A stretch of 64,000 nt of DNA from Spirulinaceae cyanobacterium SM2_1_0 (GTDB lineage: Bacteria > Cyanobacteriota > Cyanobacteriia > Cyanobacteriales > Spirulinaceae). Positions 48,630-57,907 of the stretch are shown piece after piece. The translations under genes were made by a program, and so were the position numbers. The stretch spans positions 1 through 64,000 of the forward strand of contig JAAUTY010000008.1 in NCBI GenBank assembly GCA_012031265.1. The letters run 5' to 3'. Positions within the stretch are counted from its first letter, which is position 1, and every line of letters starts with the position of its first letter. The notes under the pieces are model-generated. The model had not been told where the DNA came from. It saw only the letters and a list, made by a program, of their open reading frames with translations, and did not search any database.

Positions 48630-49730
48630 ATGTCTACTCTCCAGCTCAAAAGTCTACGCAAACAATTTGCGCCTGATGTGATTCCGGTCAAGGATGTCAA
48701 CTTGACGGTTGAGGATGGCGAATTTTTGACTCTGCTCGGCCCGTCGGGCTGTGGCAAATCGACGCTGTTGCGTTTGATTGCCGGACTCGAGCAGCCCACT
48801 GCTGGCGAAGTTCGACTCGGCGACCAGAATCTGAATCGCGTCGCGCCGGGCGATCGCAACATGGCGATGGTGTTCCAGAGCTACGCCCTCTATCCTCACA
48901 TGACCGTTGCGGAGAATATCGCCACGGCACTGAAGCTCCGCGATGTTCCGAAAGCGGAAATCCAACAGCGAGTCGGCAGTGTCTCGGAAAAGCTGGCGAT
49001 CACGCACCTGCGCGATCGCAAACCCAGCAAACTCTCCGGCGGTCAGCGGCAACGGGTCGCTCTAGCTCGTGCCCTGGTGCGGGAACCAGCGGTCTTTTTG
49101 CTGGATGAGCCGCTGAGCAACCTGGACGCGCTACTACGCGAGCAGGTGCGCGAGGACTTGAAGCAATTGTTTGAAGAACAACAGAAGCCAGTCGTCTATG
49201 TCACCCACGACCAGACTGAGGCAATGACCCTCTCAAGCAAGGTGGCGGTGCTCCTAGATGGTGTCGTACAGCAATTGGCTGAGCCGAGCTTGATCTACAC
49301 CCAGCCCGCCAATCGCTTTGTTGCCAGCTTCGTCGGTAGCCCGCAGATGAATCTGCTGACGCTGAAGTGCGAGGGCGATCGCGCCCAGCTCGGCCCCGTT
49401 GGCTTACCCCTACCGACCGGCATTGGCTCACCCTCGACTGTGATCTTCGGCCTCCGTCCTGAAGCGATCCGGCTAGCGCAAGCGGGGGACAGCCTCAAGA
49501 TACCGGGTCAAGTCTTCCTGGTCGAAAACTTTGGACGTGAGCAACTGCTGAGCGTCCGGGTGGAGAATTCTGACCTGAAGCTGCGGGCATTGATCCCGCC
49601 GGATCAGCACTGGGAGCGCGATCGCCTCGAGCTAACCTGGACGCCGGAACAGAGCCACTGGTTTGATCCGCAGAATGAACAGCGCCTCGAAACGAGCAGT
49701 GCAGCACAACCCGCTCATTCAAGTCTTTAG
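48630..49730 (+). CDS. Sugar ABC transporter ATPase (MalK/UgpC-like)
   Basis: A 366-residue ATPase with Walker A GPSGCGKST, Q-loop QSYALYPHMTV, signature LSGGQRQRVALARAL, Walker B VFLLDEPLSNLDA and H-loop THDQTEAM. The C-terminal 130 residues form the TOBE/OB regulatory fold of MalK-type proteins (FGLRPEAI). It completes the transporter encoded by the three genes upstream, but repeat copy C and 170 bases lie between, so it may have its own promoter. Such ATPases may serve several binding proteins. Confidence 0.94.
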   Translation: MSTLQLKSLRKQFAPDVIPVKDVNLTVEDGEFLTLLGPSGCGKSTLLRLIAGLEQPTAGEVRLGDQNLNRVAPGDRNMAMVFQSYALYPHMTVAENIATALKLRDVPKAEIQQRVGSVSEKLAITHLRDRKPSKLSGGQRQRVALARALVREPAVFLLDEPLSNLDALLREQVREDLKQLFEEQQKPVVYVTHDQTEAMTLSSKVAVLLDGVVQQLAEPSLIYTQPANRFVASFVGSPQMNLLTLKCEGDRAQLGPVGLPLPTGIGSPSTVIFGLRPEAIRLAQAGDSLKIPGQVFLVENFGREQLLSVRVENSDLKLRALIPPDQHWERDRLELTWTPEQSHWFDPQNEQRLETSSAAQPAHSSL

Positions 49731-49828
49731 AACCCTGGTCGCTGAGCCGAGGATGGCGGGTGCGCCCTGCCGAACTGTCAGGTACATTGAAATTCATCCT
49801 TCTGACTTCTGATTGCGGCCCTTTGACT

Positions 49829-50908
49829 TCACTTGGGTTTATAGATGCGACCAAGGCGACGGTCGGTCTGAATCTCAACCACCAAGTTGGTGAGCAGGGA
49901 ATTCTGCGTCAGCGGCGTGATGAATAGCTCGGGATGCAGTGCTTTCCAAAAATATTCCACAAAGGCATCAAGCTCCGCGTCGCTCATGCCACTCCGGCCC
50001 TGAGCGATCGCCCAGTGTTCCGCTTGCAGCCGCCATGGCTTGCTGAGGCGATAGTCACACAATTGCAAAACGGCGAGGCGATCGAGGCGATGCCAGAGCG
50101 GCACATACTCCAGCAAGCGTTCGTTGCAGTCGCGCGCAAAAGCTCGATCCGCGTCGCTGACAATCGGGTCAGGGGCTTGGTCAAAGACCCGCTCATCCAT
50201 AACCGGCCGCACGCCGACGAACCAACCCTCAAACAGCACCACATCCACCGAATCGACAATCTCCGGCTGTGCCTTGTCCCCAGACCCACCGCAAGCGGAT
50301 TTATTGAAGCGGGGCATGATCGCGGGTTTGCGGCGATGGGCTTGACGGAGATTGTCCAACAATTCGATGCCGATGGCGACATCGTGGGTTCCCGGCGGCC
50401 CGCGCCAGCGCAGACGTGGATCAGTCTGCTGGAGCCGTTGGCGCTCGACATAAGACTTGTAGAGGTCGTCGAGGGAAAAATTGACGCTGCGATCGCCCAG
50501 CGCTTCCAAAATATAGGACAGCACCGTCGCCAGGGTTGTTTTACCTGTTCCCTGGCCGCCCAAAATTCCCTGAACCACTGGGCGGCCGAGTTGCTCTCGC
50601 TCCGCCACCAGCTCGAGGGCCAGCGGCAACCAAAACCGCCAAAGGGTCAACAGCAGACTATCGGTGTCATGCAGCCCGAACTGGTTCCCACAGAGTTCGA
50701 GAATGTCAGCGCATAGATTTTGAAAATGTTGCGATCGCACTGCTAACTGTTCACGACCATTCACGGCTGTCAACCCAAAAGCCACCGCATCAGACTGCGA
50801 CAACTCAAAAGCGAGCAACGACTCATACTCCTCTGCTGTCGGTGCGGCCCCGGCTGCCCAGCACTGTAGGATTGCTAATCTCGGCTCCAACTCAGATACC
50901 GCACTCAT
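49829..50908 (-). CDS. D-glycerate 3-kinase (GLYK type)
   Basis: Last step of the photorespiratory C2 cycle, returning glycerate to the Calvin cycle as 3-phosphoglycerate. 359 residues with P-loop GILGGQGTGKTTLATVL, NFSLDDLYKSYVERQRL, RGPPGTHD and FNKSACGGSGDKAQPE, then VDVVLFEGWFVGVRP. These match the plant and cyanobacterial GLYK group. It converges with the ATPase gene (98 bases) and is followed on its strand by ycf20-like 61 bases upstream. Confidence 0.93.
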   Translation of the reverse strand: MSAVSELEPRLAILQCWAAGAAPTAEEYESLLAFELSQSDAVAFGLTAVNGREQLAVRSQHFQNLCADILELCGNQFGLHDTDSLLLTLWRFWLPLALELVAEREQLGRPVVQGILGGQGTGKTTLATVLSYILEALGDRSVNFSLDDLYKSYVERQRLQQTDPRLRWRGPPGTHDVAIGIELLDNLRQAHRRKPAIMPRFNKSACGGSGDKAQPEIVDSVDVVLFEGWFVGVRPVMDERVFDQAPDPIVSDADRAFARDCNERLLEYVPLWHRLDRLAVLQLCDYRLSKPWRLQAEHWAIAQGRSGMSDAELDAFVEYFWKALHPELFITPLTQNSLLTNLVVEIQTDRRLGRIYKPK

Positions 50909-50969
50909 TGGCTTCTGCTCCCAGTCTTGCCTAGCCTTGCATTGTACGGTCTGAGGCTGCCCACGCGCT

Positions 50970-51320
50970 TCAGGAATTCAACTTGAATGCCTCGAGAAAT
51001 AAGCCGTAAGTAGTGCCAATCTTGAGCGCATTCAGCACATCCAATGTGAATGTTCGCTGCATCGCCATTTCTCCCCGCAGCAAGCGCCGACTGCCATAGA
51101 TGAAGCGACTCACGGCTTCGCAGGCGAGTAGCACCACTGCCGCCGCTGTCACGTCCCAGATTGTTGCCTGACCGGTCGCGCTCGGAATCGCACTAGCCAG
51201 AAAAAAGCCCGCTAGCAAGCCAATGATAATCAACGACAGCCGCCGCCAGGGATTGGTGATGAGGTTTTGGAGAGTGGCGATCGCACCGCTTGTGAGGCTA
51301 TTCAGCCGTGTATTCTGCAT
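50970..51320 (-). CDS. ycf20: Ycf20-like membrane protein (DUF565)
   Basis: A 116-residue protein found in cyanobacteria and plastids. It has two or three hydrophobic segments (RRLSLIIIGLLAGFFLAS, DVTAAAVVLLACEAVSRFIY) and the family end FTLDVLNALKIGTTYGLFLEAFKLNS. The plant homologue is linked to non-photochemical quenching; the cyanobacterial role is unclear. It lies upstream of the GLYK gene on the same strand, so the two may be co-expressed. Confidence 0.92.
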   Translation of the reverse strand: MQNTRLNSLTSGAIATLQNLITNPWRRLSLIIIGLLAGFFLASAIPSATGQATIWDVTAAAVVLLACEAVSRFIYGSRRLLRGEMAMQRTFTLDVLNALKIGTTYGLFLEAFKLNS

Positions 51321-51428
51321 AGGTCTAAGTAACGAAAAACGCTCAAGCCATGACCCCAGTGTGGCACTGAACGCTAATCGTGAACCAAACGCATATCAAA
51401 ATACGAGCCTTGGTTGGTGAGGATTCCG

Positions 51429-51464
51429 ATCCCCCTCCACAAGGGAGCAGAGGGGGATTTTTTA
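51429..51464 (+). terminator. Rho-independent terminator on the plus strand
   Basis: ATCCCCCTC and GAGGGGGAT form a perfect 9-bp stem around a 12-nt loop, followed by TTTTTT. On the plus strand no gene precedes it; both flanking genes are on the minus strand. It may end a small RNA starting in 51321-51420, or be a bidirectional structure downstream of clpC. Confidence 0.65.
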
Positions 51465-51546
51465 GCTGCTGTACGCCTTTTCAGACGGTGCGATCGCCCG
51501 CAGGGAGGTTTGTGGGGTGATCAGCATCTATTAACGTCAGCGATCG

Positions 51547-53943
51547 CTAACCAACGGGCTGTAACTGGCGATCGCCGACCGCTAGCGACTGCATGACAAC
51601 CTTGCCGTCATCATCGACATCGATCGTGATCGTCTGACCGGCTTCAGTCTCGCCAGCGAGGATCGCTTCTGCTAAACGATCTTCAAGTAGACGAGCGATC
51701 GCTCGGCGCAGTGGTCGCGCGCCATATTGGCGGTCGTAACCCTGGCTGACTACTAGCTCCTTGAAGGCAACTCCGATCTCGAGCTGGAGATTACGGTCAT
51801 GGGCGAGGCGATCGCACACTTCGTCCAGCATCAACTCCGCGATCGCCGCTACTTCTACCTGGCTCAACTGCCGGAAGACGATGATCTCATCAACGCGATT
51901 GAGAAACTCTGGTCGGAAGTGCTGCTTGAGATCGTCCTGTACCTGAGCTTGCAAGCGCTGGTATTGAACATCCGTGGCTGAGTCCAGCTCGAAGCCAAGA
52001 CCATGCCCTCCTTTGGCGATCGCCCGCGAGCCAAGATTCGAGGTCATCACGATCAGCGTATTGCTGAAATTGACCTGTCGCCCCTGACCGTCAGTCAAGC
52101 GACCGTCATCGAGTAGTTGCAGCAGCAGATTGAAGACATCCGGGTGAGCCTTTTCGATTTCGTCGAAGAGAATGACAGCATAGGGTCGGCGGCGTACCGC
52201 TTCTGTCAACTGACCGCCCTCGTCGTAGCCGATATAGCCCGGCGGCGAGCCGATCAGCTTCGCGACCGACTGCGGCTCCATAAACTCGGACATATCCAGC
52301 CGGATCAGTGCCTCCTCGGAGCCGAAGAGATGGGCAGCGAGTGCTTTGGTCAATTCCGTCTTGCCCACACCGGTCGGGCCGGAGAAAATGAAGCTCGCCA
52401 GCGGTCGTTGGGGGTCGTGTAAGCCGACACGGGTACGGCGTACAGCCCGCGCCACAGCCCGCACAGCCTCTTCCTGTCCGACTAGGCGCTCGTGCAGTTG
52501 TGCTTCTAAATGCAGCAGCAACTCAGATTCGGGCTGGGTGAGCTTTGTCACCGGCACGCCTGTCCAACTGGCGACGATCTGGGCGACTTCTTCGGTTGTG
52601 ACGGTGGGTTCTGTGCCGCTGGTCGCAACCGTTGTCACCTCAGTCTCCAGACCAGGATGCTTCTGGTGCAGTGAGTGCCGCACCCGCACGCGCGAACCGG
52701 CTTCGTCAATCAGATCGATCGCCTTGTCCGGGAGCTGGCGGTCAGGGATGTATTGCTGCGAAAGCTTGGCAGCGGCTTCCAGAGCAGCGTCAGTAATGGT
52801 GACGCGGTGATGCTCAGCATAGCGCGATCGCAGCCCGCGCAGGATGGCGATCGTCTCAGCCACCGTCGGCTCATCGACGAGGACAGTCTGAAAGCGGCGC
52901 TCCAGAGCGGCATCAGCTTCGATGTGCTGGCGGTATTCGTCCAGGGTCGTCGTGCCCAGACATTGCAGTTCGCCCCGCGCCAGTGCTGGTTTGAGCAGAT
53001 TCGCAGCATCGACATTGCCGCCCAGTGCCCCAGCCCCTACCAGTGTATGAATTTCATCAATCACCAGGATGATGTTGCCGGCCTGACGCACTTCCTCGAC
53101 GACCGCTTTCAAGCGTTCCTCAAATTCGCCCCGGAAGCGGCTTCCTGCTAGGAGTGCCCCCATGTCAAGGCTGATGACCTGGCGATCGCGCATTGGTTCT
53201 GGGACATCACCAGCGACGATGCGTTGGGCGAGGCCTTCGGCGATCGCGCTTTTACCAACGCCGGGTTCACCGATCAGCACGGGGTTGTTTTTGGTGCGGC
53301 GACCGAGGATCTGTAGCACGCGCTGGACTTCAAGATCGCGGCCAATGGTCGGATCAAGTTCGCGGCGCGCTGCTTTTTCGGTCAGGTTAGTGCTGAACTC
53401 GGCGAGGCGCGGGCGACGGTTGCCAAGACCACCGCCAAAGGGCGATCGCCCTTCTGGGTTGGCACCGGTCATCGCCACCGCCGCAAAATCGGTCTCGAGG
53501 TCGGTCTCAGTCTCGCTGAGGTGTTGCAGTAGCTCGGTGCGTAGCTCAGCGAGATCAACGCCAAACTGATCCAGGATTTTGGCGGCGACGCTGTCTTGTT
53601 TTTGGGTGATCGCCAGCAGCAAATGTTCAGGATTGATATAAGCGTGTCCGCACTGACGGGCTTCGCTGAAGGCTTGCTCGAAGATTTGCTTCGCCTTGGG
53701 GGTGAAGGGAATGTTGGTAACGGCGAGACCCGGCCCGCGGCCGACCCATTCGTCGATGACAGCGCGTGTTGCTTCTAGGGTCAAGCCAGCTGCTTGGAGA
53801 AGCTGGGCCGCGACCGTCTGCTCTGTGCCCAGCAGACCCAAGAGGAGTTGCTCGGTGCCGACGAGGTTATGACCAGAGCGGCGTGCTTCCTCTTGGGCGC
53901 GCATGACAGCGGCGATCGCGGTATCGACAAAATACTCAAACAT
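51547..53943 (-). CDS. ClpC-like AAA+ unfoldase lacking the middle (UVR) domain
   Basis: A 798-residue Hsp100 ATPase. It has two Clp-N repeats (1-145), first AAA+ domain with Walker A GEPGVGKS (225-232), second AAA+ domain with GPTGVGKT (522-529) and the [14 protein letters not shown] end. A GLGF sequence in the second domain is consistent with docking on ClpP. In ordinary ClpC a UVR-type coiled-coil middle domain follows SRVR; here only about 27 residues (420-447) link the two modules, so the domain that recruits adaptors is missing. It is probably a second ClpC paralogue with its own substrates. ClpB is ruled out: its long middle domain is absent and the N-domain resembles ClpC. Confidence 0.9.
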   Translation of the reverse strand: MFEYFVDTAIAAVMRAQEEARRSGHNLVGTEQLLLGLLGTEQTVAAQLLQAAGLTLEATRAVIDEWVGRGPGLAVTNIPFTPKAKQIFEQAFSEARQCGHAYINPEHLLLAITQKQDSVAAKILDQFGVDLAELRTELLQHLSETETDLETDFAAVAMTGANPEGRSPFGGGLGNRRPRLAEFSTNLTEKAARRELDPTIGRDLEVQRVLQILGRRTKNNPVLIGEPGVGKSAIAEGLAQRIVAGDVPEPMRDRQVISLDMGALLAGSRFRGEFEERLKAVVEEVRQAGNIILVIDEIHTLVGAGALGGNVDAANLLKPALARGELQCLGTTTLDEYRQHIEADAALERRFQTVLVDEPTVAETIAILRGLRSRYAEHHRVTITDAALEAAAKLSQQYIPDRQLPDKAIDLIDEAGSRVRVRHSLHQKHPGLETEVTTVATSGTEPTVTTEEVAQIVASWTGVPVTKLTQPESELLLHLEAQLHERLVGQEEAVRAVARAVRRTRVGLHDPQRPLASFIFSGPTGVGKTELTKALAAHLFGSEEALIRLDMSEFMEPQSVAKLIGSPPGYIGYDEGGQLTEAVRRRPYAVILFDEIEKAHPDVFNLLLQLLDDGRLTDGQGRQVNFSNTLIVMTSNLGSRAIAKGGHGLGFELDSATDVQYQRLQAQVQDDLKQHFRPEFLNRVDEIIVFRQLSQVEVAAIAELMLDEVCDRLAHDRNLQLEIGVAFKELVVSQGYDRQYGARPLRRAIARLLEDRLAEAILAGETEAGQTITIDVDDDGKVVMQSLAVGDRQLQPVG

Positions 53944-54249
53944 AGCGGAGAAAAGAGCGCTGTGGGTATGCTGTTGACTTCTGTCCTCACCTTAACGATT
54001 CAGGATGGGCGGCGCGCAGTCAGGATAACCGTAATGCTGAAGCAACGCGGGCAAATCGCGGCGAGCGGCGATCGCTATCACCTTCAGTTGGTGTCGGTCG
54101 TGGGCGCGGAAAGGCGATACCCCTCACGAGGATTTCCGCATCGGTTCACAGCGATCACGGATAGAGATCGGCGCGGTTTTCTGGGGATCCACGGATGATA
54201 GTAGGCAACAAAGCAACGCCGACATTTACCGCTAGGACACCCGGAAACT
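53944..54249. other. 306-bp divergent intergenic stretch
   Basis: Between the ClpC-like gene (minus) and the unknown gene at 54250 (plus). It should hold both promoters. I recognise no regulatory motif or RNA gene. A small plus-strand frame reads through the 5' region but has no family resemblance. Confidence 0.35.
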
Positions 54250-54675
54250 ATGATGGCTAACTTCGACCACACCCCCCCTGAGCGCAATCACCTCGTTAAA
54301 CTCGCCCCAAAGGACAGCAACCGCGCCCTGTCTCGCTTGTTCAAGAACGAACTCCATCCCCGCCGCATCGTAGTGATCAAAACGCGCTACACCCAAGGCA
54401 CCTTTCGGCTGCTGCTGGAGTCGGTGGAGCGCGTTGAGCCAGACGAAATCTTCCAGCACCTCCGCAGCGTGCTCAGCAAGGCGAATATCAAGTCCATCAA
54501 GCGTTTGAAGGTCTACACTCGGCGCATCGGCTGTGAGCAGGTGGAGTGGATTCGTGTCCTTGACCTACGGGCACAAAATCAACTCCAACTCATCGAATCG
54601 CCGCAAGCGATCGAAGCGATCAATTTTCTCAAGAAGGTTGAATTTCCGTCCCGCAAAGCTACGGTGCCTTGCTAA
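54250..54675 (+). CDS. Unknown protein, 141 residues
   Basis: I do not recognise this gene. It starts with two adjacent ATG codons (MMANFDH). It is a soluble, charged alpha/beta protein with segments FRLLLESVERVEPDEIF, LSKANIKSIKRLKVYTRRIG and a tail ending PSRKATVPC. The basic centre (RIVVIKTRY, KRLKVYTRR) could bind nucleic acid, but there is no known motif. Codon use looks like that of its neighbours. It is divergent from the ClpC-like gene and convergent with a methyltransferase. Confidence 0.7.
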   Translation: MMANFDHTPPERNHLVKLAPKDSNRALSRLFKNELHPRRIVVIKTRYTQGTFRLLLESVERVEPDEIFQHLRSVLSKANIKSIKRLKVYTRRIGCEQVEWIRVLDLRAQNQLQLIESPQAIEAINFLKKVEFPSRKATVPC

Positions 54676-54848
54676 TCACGCGTTTATTTCGCCGCTCGCT
54701 TGTGAGCCAGCAGACTTGAGCGTGAATCTCGAAGCAACACATCAGAATTTCTGTGCCGCGATCGCACCGATGCAAACAATAGCTTGAATCGCTCAGATTG
54801 TCTCGCAGCGCCGCCGATCGACTCCGGCCATAGAGTGTGGCTTCACTC

Positions 54849-54882
54849 AAGCACCACTATTTCACAAGCACCACTATTTCAC
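54849..54882. repeat. 17-bp direct tandem duplication
   Basis: AAGCACCACTATTTCAC occurs twice in direct succession (54849-54865 and 54866-54882). The second copy contains the stop codon of the methyltransferase gene (minus strand), the first lies just beyond it; it looks like a recent slippage duplication. Confidence 0.8.
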
Positions 54883-55728
54883 TCGACAAAGATAGTAAAG
54901 CCAGAGATCAGTGTTGGTGGTTAGCTCGTCGGCTGTGAGCCGTCGCCCGGTCTGCCAAGCATAAACCTCAGTATCAGTGAAGTAGGGTTCTAGCTGTTGG
55001 AGCTGAGCCGTGGGGCGGATGTAGTAGGTTTGGAGACGGAAATTGTGAGATTCATCCCTGACGATGGCATATTCTGCCGTGCTTAGCTTTTGGTGAGATA
55101 GTGTTGGGTTGCAGAGCCACAAAAGCGTGGTCATGACGAGATTGACATAGGTGTTGAGGGGATTGAGGCGGAGCTGTTGTCGGTAGTCGAAGGTGCTGGC
55201 GATGCCCTGGAGATTGTGACTGGAAAAATAGAAGTAACCGCCGGGTTTGCTGACGCGATGGATGGTTTGCAAAATTTGTTGGCGATCGCCATGAGAAACA
55301 TAATCCAGACCATTGAAGCTGAACAAAATAAAGTCAAAGTGGTTGTCAGCAAACCGGGTCAAGGTGCGAGCATCGCCAATTTCGAGCGAGACCGAGAGAG
55401 CCGCGTGGGGAAACCGTCGCTGACAAGCGGCAATCATTGCCGCCGAATAGTCAATGCCAACATATTCCTGCGCCAAGCGGGCAAAGTGCTGGGTTGTGCG
55501 CCCGCCGCCTACCCCGATGTCGAGCATTTTCAGCTGAGGCAAGGTGTCGCGAAAGCGCTCAAGAATGACCTGCTCGGCGGGCTGGAGTTGCTTCAGTTGC
55601 TGATAGTGCCGCACGATGCCGGGTGCGGTGTAAACACTTTGATTGTGATTGCTCATGGCGATCGCCAAGGGTCGGTCAGGCGTCATCGAGGTGAACATTA
55701 AGGCTTCATCGAACCGCATCATCAACAA
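54874..55728 (-). CDS. Class I SAM-dependent methyltransferase
   Basis: A 284-residue methyltransferase with motif I LDIGVGGGRTTQHFA, IDYSAAMI, GDARTLTRFAD, DFILFSFNGLDYV and the post-motif GGYFYFSSHNLQG. The fold is Methyltransf_11/25-like; substrate unknown. The N-terminal region is variable: an ATG at 55728 gives the longest form, and a Met 24 residues later (MSNHNQ) is also plausible. It is upstream of a 17-bp duplication at its 3' end and convergent with the unknown gene. Confidence 0.85.
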   Translation of the reverse strand: MLMMRFDEALMFTSMTPDRPLAIAMSNHNQSVYTAPGIVRHYQQLKQLQPAEQVILERFRDTLPQLKMLDIGVGGGRTTQHFARLAQEYVGIDYSAAMIAACQRRFPHAALSVSLEIGDARTLTRFADNHFDFILFSFNGLDYVSHGDRQQILQTIHRVSKPGGYFYFSSHNLQGIASTFDYRQQLRLNPLNTYVNLVMTTLLWLCNPTLSHQKLSTAEYAIVRDESHNFRLQTYYIRPTAQLQQLEPYFTDTEVYAWQTGRRLTADELTTNTDLWLYYLCRVK

Positions 55729-56062
55729 TCTGATGATTATCGTGGAATATGGTAGCGCGACGGATTTCGACGGGCAGATTTACTACCTACCGCTTTAAAA
55801 TCTACTGGACGAATTTTTGCTCAAATTTCAGTGACTTCAACGGGGAGCGTCCCAGACTGGCAGTCTGGTGCTTTTATGGAACAGGCTTTGCCAACACCCT
55901 AAATTCTTTGGAGGTGATAGTAGCAACCGGCTCGAAACACAATCCGGCGGCGTGGCATACTAGTCGGCATCTTATTTGTTTGCATGTCCCGATGTCTTCG
56001 CCGCCTGTGAGGCAGTAACTATGGCGAACCGATGAAGCCATCGTCTGCAAGCTTGACGACCA
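55729..56062. other. 334-bp stretch with one palindrome
   Basis: Between the methyltransferase and sds (both minus). No gene is seen. CCAGACT and AGTCTGG form a 7-bp hairpin (55852-55868) with a GGC loop, of the kind found between cyanobacterial genes; its T-poor flank makes it a weak terminator. Confidence 0.4.
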
Positions 56063-57034
56063 TTAGTAAACGCGGCTGAGTTGATAATCCGTGAGATCCG
56101 CCAAAACCTGGCGACAGTGCGAAGGCTTGAGGCGAGTGAGTTGGCTCCGGGCCAACTTGGCGTGGGTAGCCGCCAGATCACGGGCCCGTTGGATACCATT
56201 GCTCGCCTTGATCAGGGCAAGAGCCTTTTCGAGGTCGTCAGTCTGGGAGAATTCCCGCTCAATCAGGGGGCGCAGTGCCGGTTGCTCTTCCAAGGCATAC
56301 AAGGCGGGAGCGGTCAGGTTACCGCTGGCTAAGTCCGATCCGGCTGGCTTGCCCAACACTTCGCTGGAGGCGGTGAAGTCGAGAATGTCGTCCACAATCT
56401 GGAAGGCTAAGCCAAAATGGCGGCCATAATTGTACAGATCCTCAGCCAGCTCTGGGCTGACCCCGCTGAGGACGCCAGCCGCTTTGGCACTGTTGGCAAT
56501 GAGCGAGGCTGTTTTGTAATAGCTCTTCTCTAGATAAGCCGCCATCGACAAGCTCGGATCGAAGGCATTCAGCCCTTGGCGGATCTCACCTTCCGCGAAG
56601 TCGCGAATGACTTCCGAGAGCAGTTTGACCACCGTTAGGTTGTCGAGATTTGCCAAATACCAGGACGACTGCGCAAAGAGGAAGTCACCGGCTAGTACCG
56701 CGATGCGGTTGCCAAATAAGCTGTTGACGGTCGCGACGCTGCGTCTGACTTCGGACTCGTCTACAACGTCATCGTGAACTAAGCTAGCCGTATGAATCAT
56801 CTCGGCAATCTCAGCGAGACGACGGTGGCGTGGCGTGATGTCTTGGTCGAGCATCGTGCCGCGTGAGACCAGGAGCACGATCGCCGGGCGCAAGCGCTTC
56901 CCGCCAGCTCCGAAGAGGTGTTCGGCGGCGGCACTCAGAATCGGATGGCGAGCACCAATCAACTGTCGCAGATTACTCGCGAGCAAGTCGAGGTCGGCAT
57001 CAATGGGAGCGAAAAGTGAAGTTACTGAGGTCAT
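56063..57034 (-). CDS. sds: Long-chain all-trans prenyl diphosphate synthase
   Basis: A 323-residue trans-prenyltransferase with first Asp-rich motif DDVVDE, second DDILDF and GGKRLRPAIVLLV. Cyanobacterial relatives make solanesyl (C45) diphosphate, the side chain of plastoquinone-9. Small side chains before the first motif fit long-chain products, but length cannot be assigned with certainty. It supports the photosynthetic electron chain and uses MEP-pathway precursors (ispE in this window). It lies downstream of murI on the same strand, 873 bases away. Confidence 0.93.
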   Translation of the reverse strand: MTSVTSLFAPIDADLDLLASNLRQLIGARHPILSAAAEHLFGAGGKRLRPAIVLLVSRGTMLDQDITPRHRRLAEIAEMIHTASLVHDDVVDESEVRRSVATVNSLFGNRIAVLAGDFLFAQSSWYLANLDNLTVVKLLSEVIRDFAEGEIRQGLNAFDPSLSMAAYLEKSYYKTASLIANSAKAAGVLSGVSPELAEDLYNYGRHFGLAFQIVDDILDFTASSEVLGKPAGSDLASGNLTAPALYALEEQPALRPLIEREFSQTDDLEKALALIKASNGIQRARDLAATHAKLARSQLTRLKPSHCRQVLADLTDYQLSRVY

Positions 57035-57702
57035 CGGTGAGTCCAGCAGGACGCGATGGTTAAGAAAGTTTACATATACTTTAATTTATTTTAAGTCAAC
57101 GGTTGAGGGTTGAGGGACTGTTTCGCCAAATTGCTGTCTACCCGGCTGGGATCAACCGAACCGTGACTGTAAATGCCGGTGAATAAACTCGATCACAACC
57201 TTCCGGCCGCAGGAATCCTGTGTTAATCTTTAATTAAGGGTAGCCAAAATCTTCGGGTGCGGTTTGCACGTGAGATGAGGCTGTAAAGATGAGGTTTTCT
57301 CTCGCCCAACATCAATCCAGAATGCTTCGGAATGATTGCGATCTCCGATGGTTCTCGTCAGCTTTTGGTTTGATGTTTTGAGTGCAGTGCTCAAATTGCT
57401 TTGGCTGCGAGTCTGCCGGTTTGACTCCTTGTTGCCATTAGCGTGCTGCTCGTGTTGCAAGGCTGATGCTTGCGACCTGCTCCTAGCACTCTGCGTCTCG
57501 ACGTGCAGAAGCTCGGAGAGGTTTTGTGTTGCCTAGTTGCGGGCGGTAGGTGAAGGGGCAATTTTTGAACCTTGGGCATCTAGAACAGTATTGCTGGATT
57601 GCTCTGGATCGTCTGCCTCTGGCTGGTGTTGCTCTTGGTGCTGGCTCGCAAAACTGAATTTTAGCTTGTTGTCCACTCTATGTCCCTGGGAGGTGCGTGC
57701 TG

Positions 57703-57801
57703 ATGGTTGTCCTGTTCCTAGCAGCGGGCTATCTCTTGCTGGTTTACGCGCTGCTTGCGTTCGCTGAGCGAACCTCGAAGGTGACTCGCACTTCGCGCTG
57801 A
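57703..57801 (+). CDS. Candidate small membrane protein (32 residues)
   Basis: An ATG nine bases after GGGAGG starts a 33-codon frame. The translation is one hydrophobic helix (residues 2-21, VVLFLAAGYLLLVYALLAF) followed by the basic tail ERTSKVTRTSR. This resembles single-pass small proteins of the photosystem, cytochrome b6f or NDH complexes in size and shape, but matches none I know. A terminator lies 70 bases downstream on the same strand. It needs expression evidence; the good ribosome site is the main support. Confidence 0.45.
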   Translation: MVVLFLAAGYLLLVYALLAFAERTSKVTRTSR

Positions 57802-57870
57802 TTACGGCTTGTGTGATCGCCCGCATGTTTAATCTTGCTTTGAGTTAAAGCCCTGAAAATCGATATTGCG

Positions 57871-57903
57871 ACGCTGTTTGGAGTCTCCAGGCAGCGTTTT
57901 TTT
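57871..57903 (+). terminator. Rho-independent terminator
   Basis: ACGCTGTTTGGA and TCCAGGCAGCGT form a 12-bp stem (two G-T pairs) with a 3-nt loop, followed by seven T's on the plus strand. The preceding plus-strand region would be the transcribed unit; murI ends on the other strand at 57908. Confidence 0.75.
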
Positions 57904-57907
57904 GTGC

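Larger units (their letters stand above)
57035..57907. other. 873-bp stretch with a plus-strand terminator
   Basis: Between sds and murI (both minus). It holds a candidate 32-codon gene (57703-57801) and a strong plus-strand terminator (57871-57903). Plus-strand frames upstream of the small gene are long but unconvincing. I looked for 6S RNA, tmRNA and RNase P and could not recognise them. A stable non-coding RNA is possible. Confidence 0.5.

Noticed and set aside
49934-50716. Plus-strand frame of 260 codons opposite the glycerate kinase
   Set aside because: Shadow of the true gene; no motif or ribosome site.
57240-57540. 6S RNA, tmRNA or RNase P RNA in the sds-murI gap
   Set aside because: I could not recognise the conserved cores of these RNAs.
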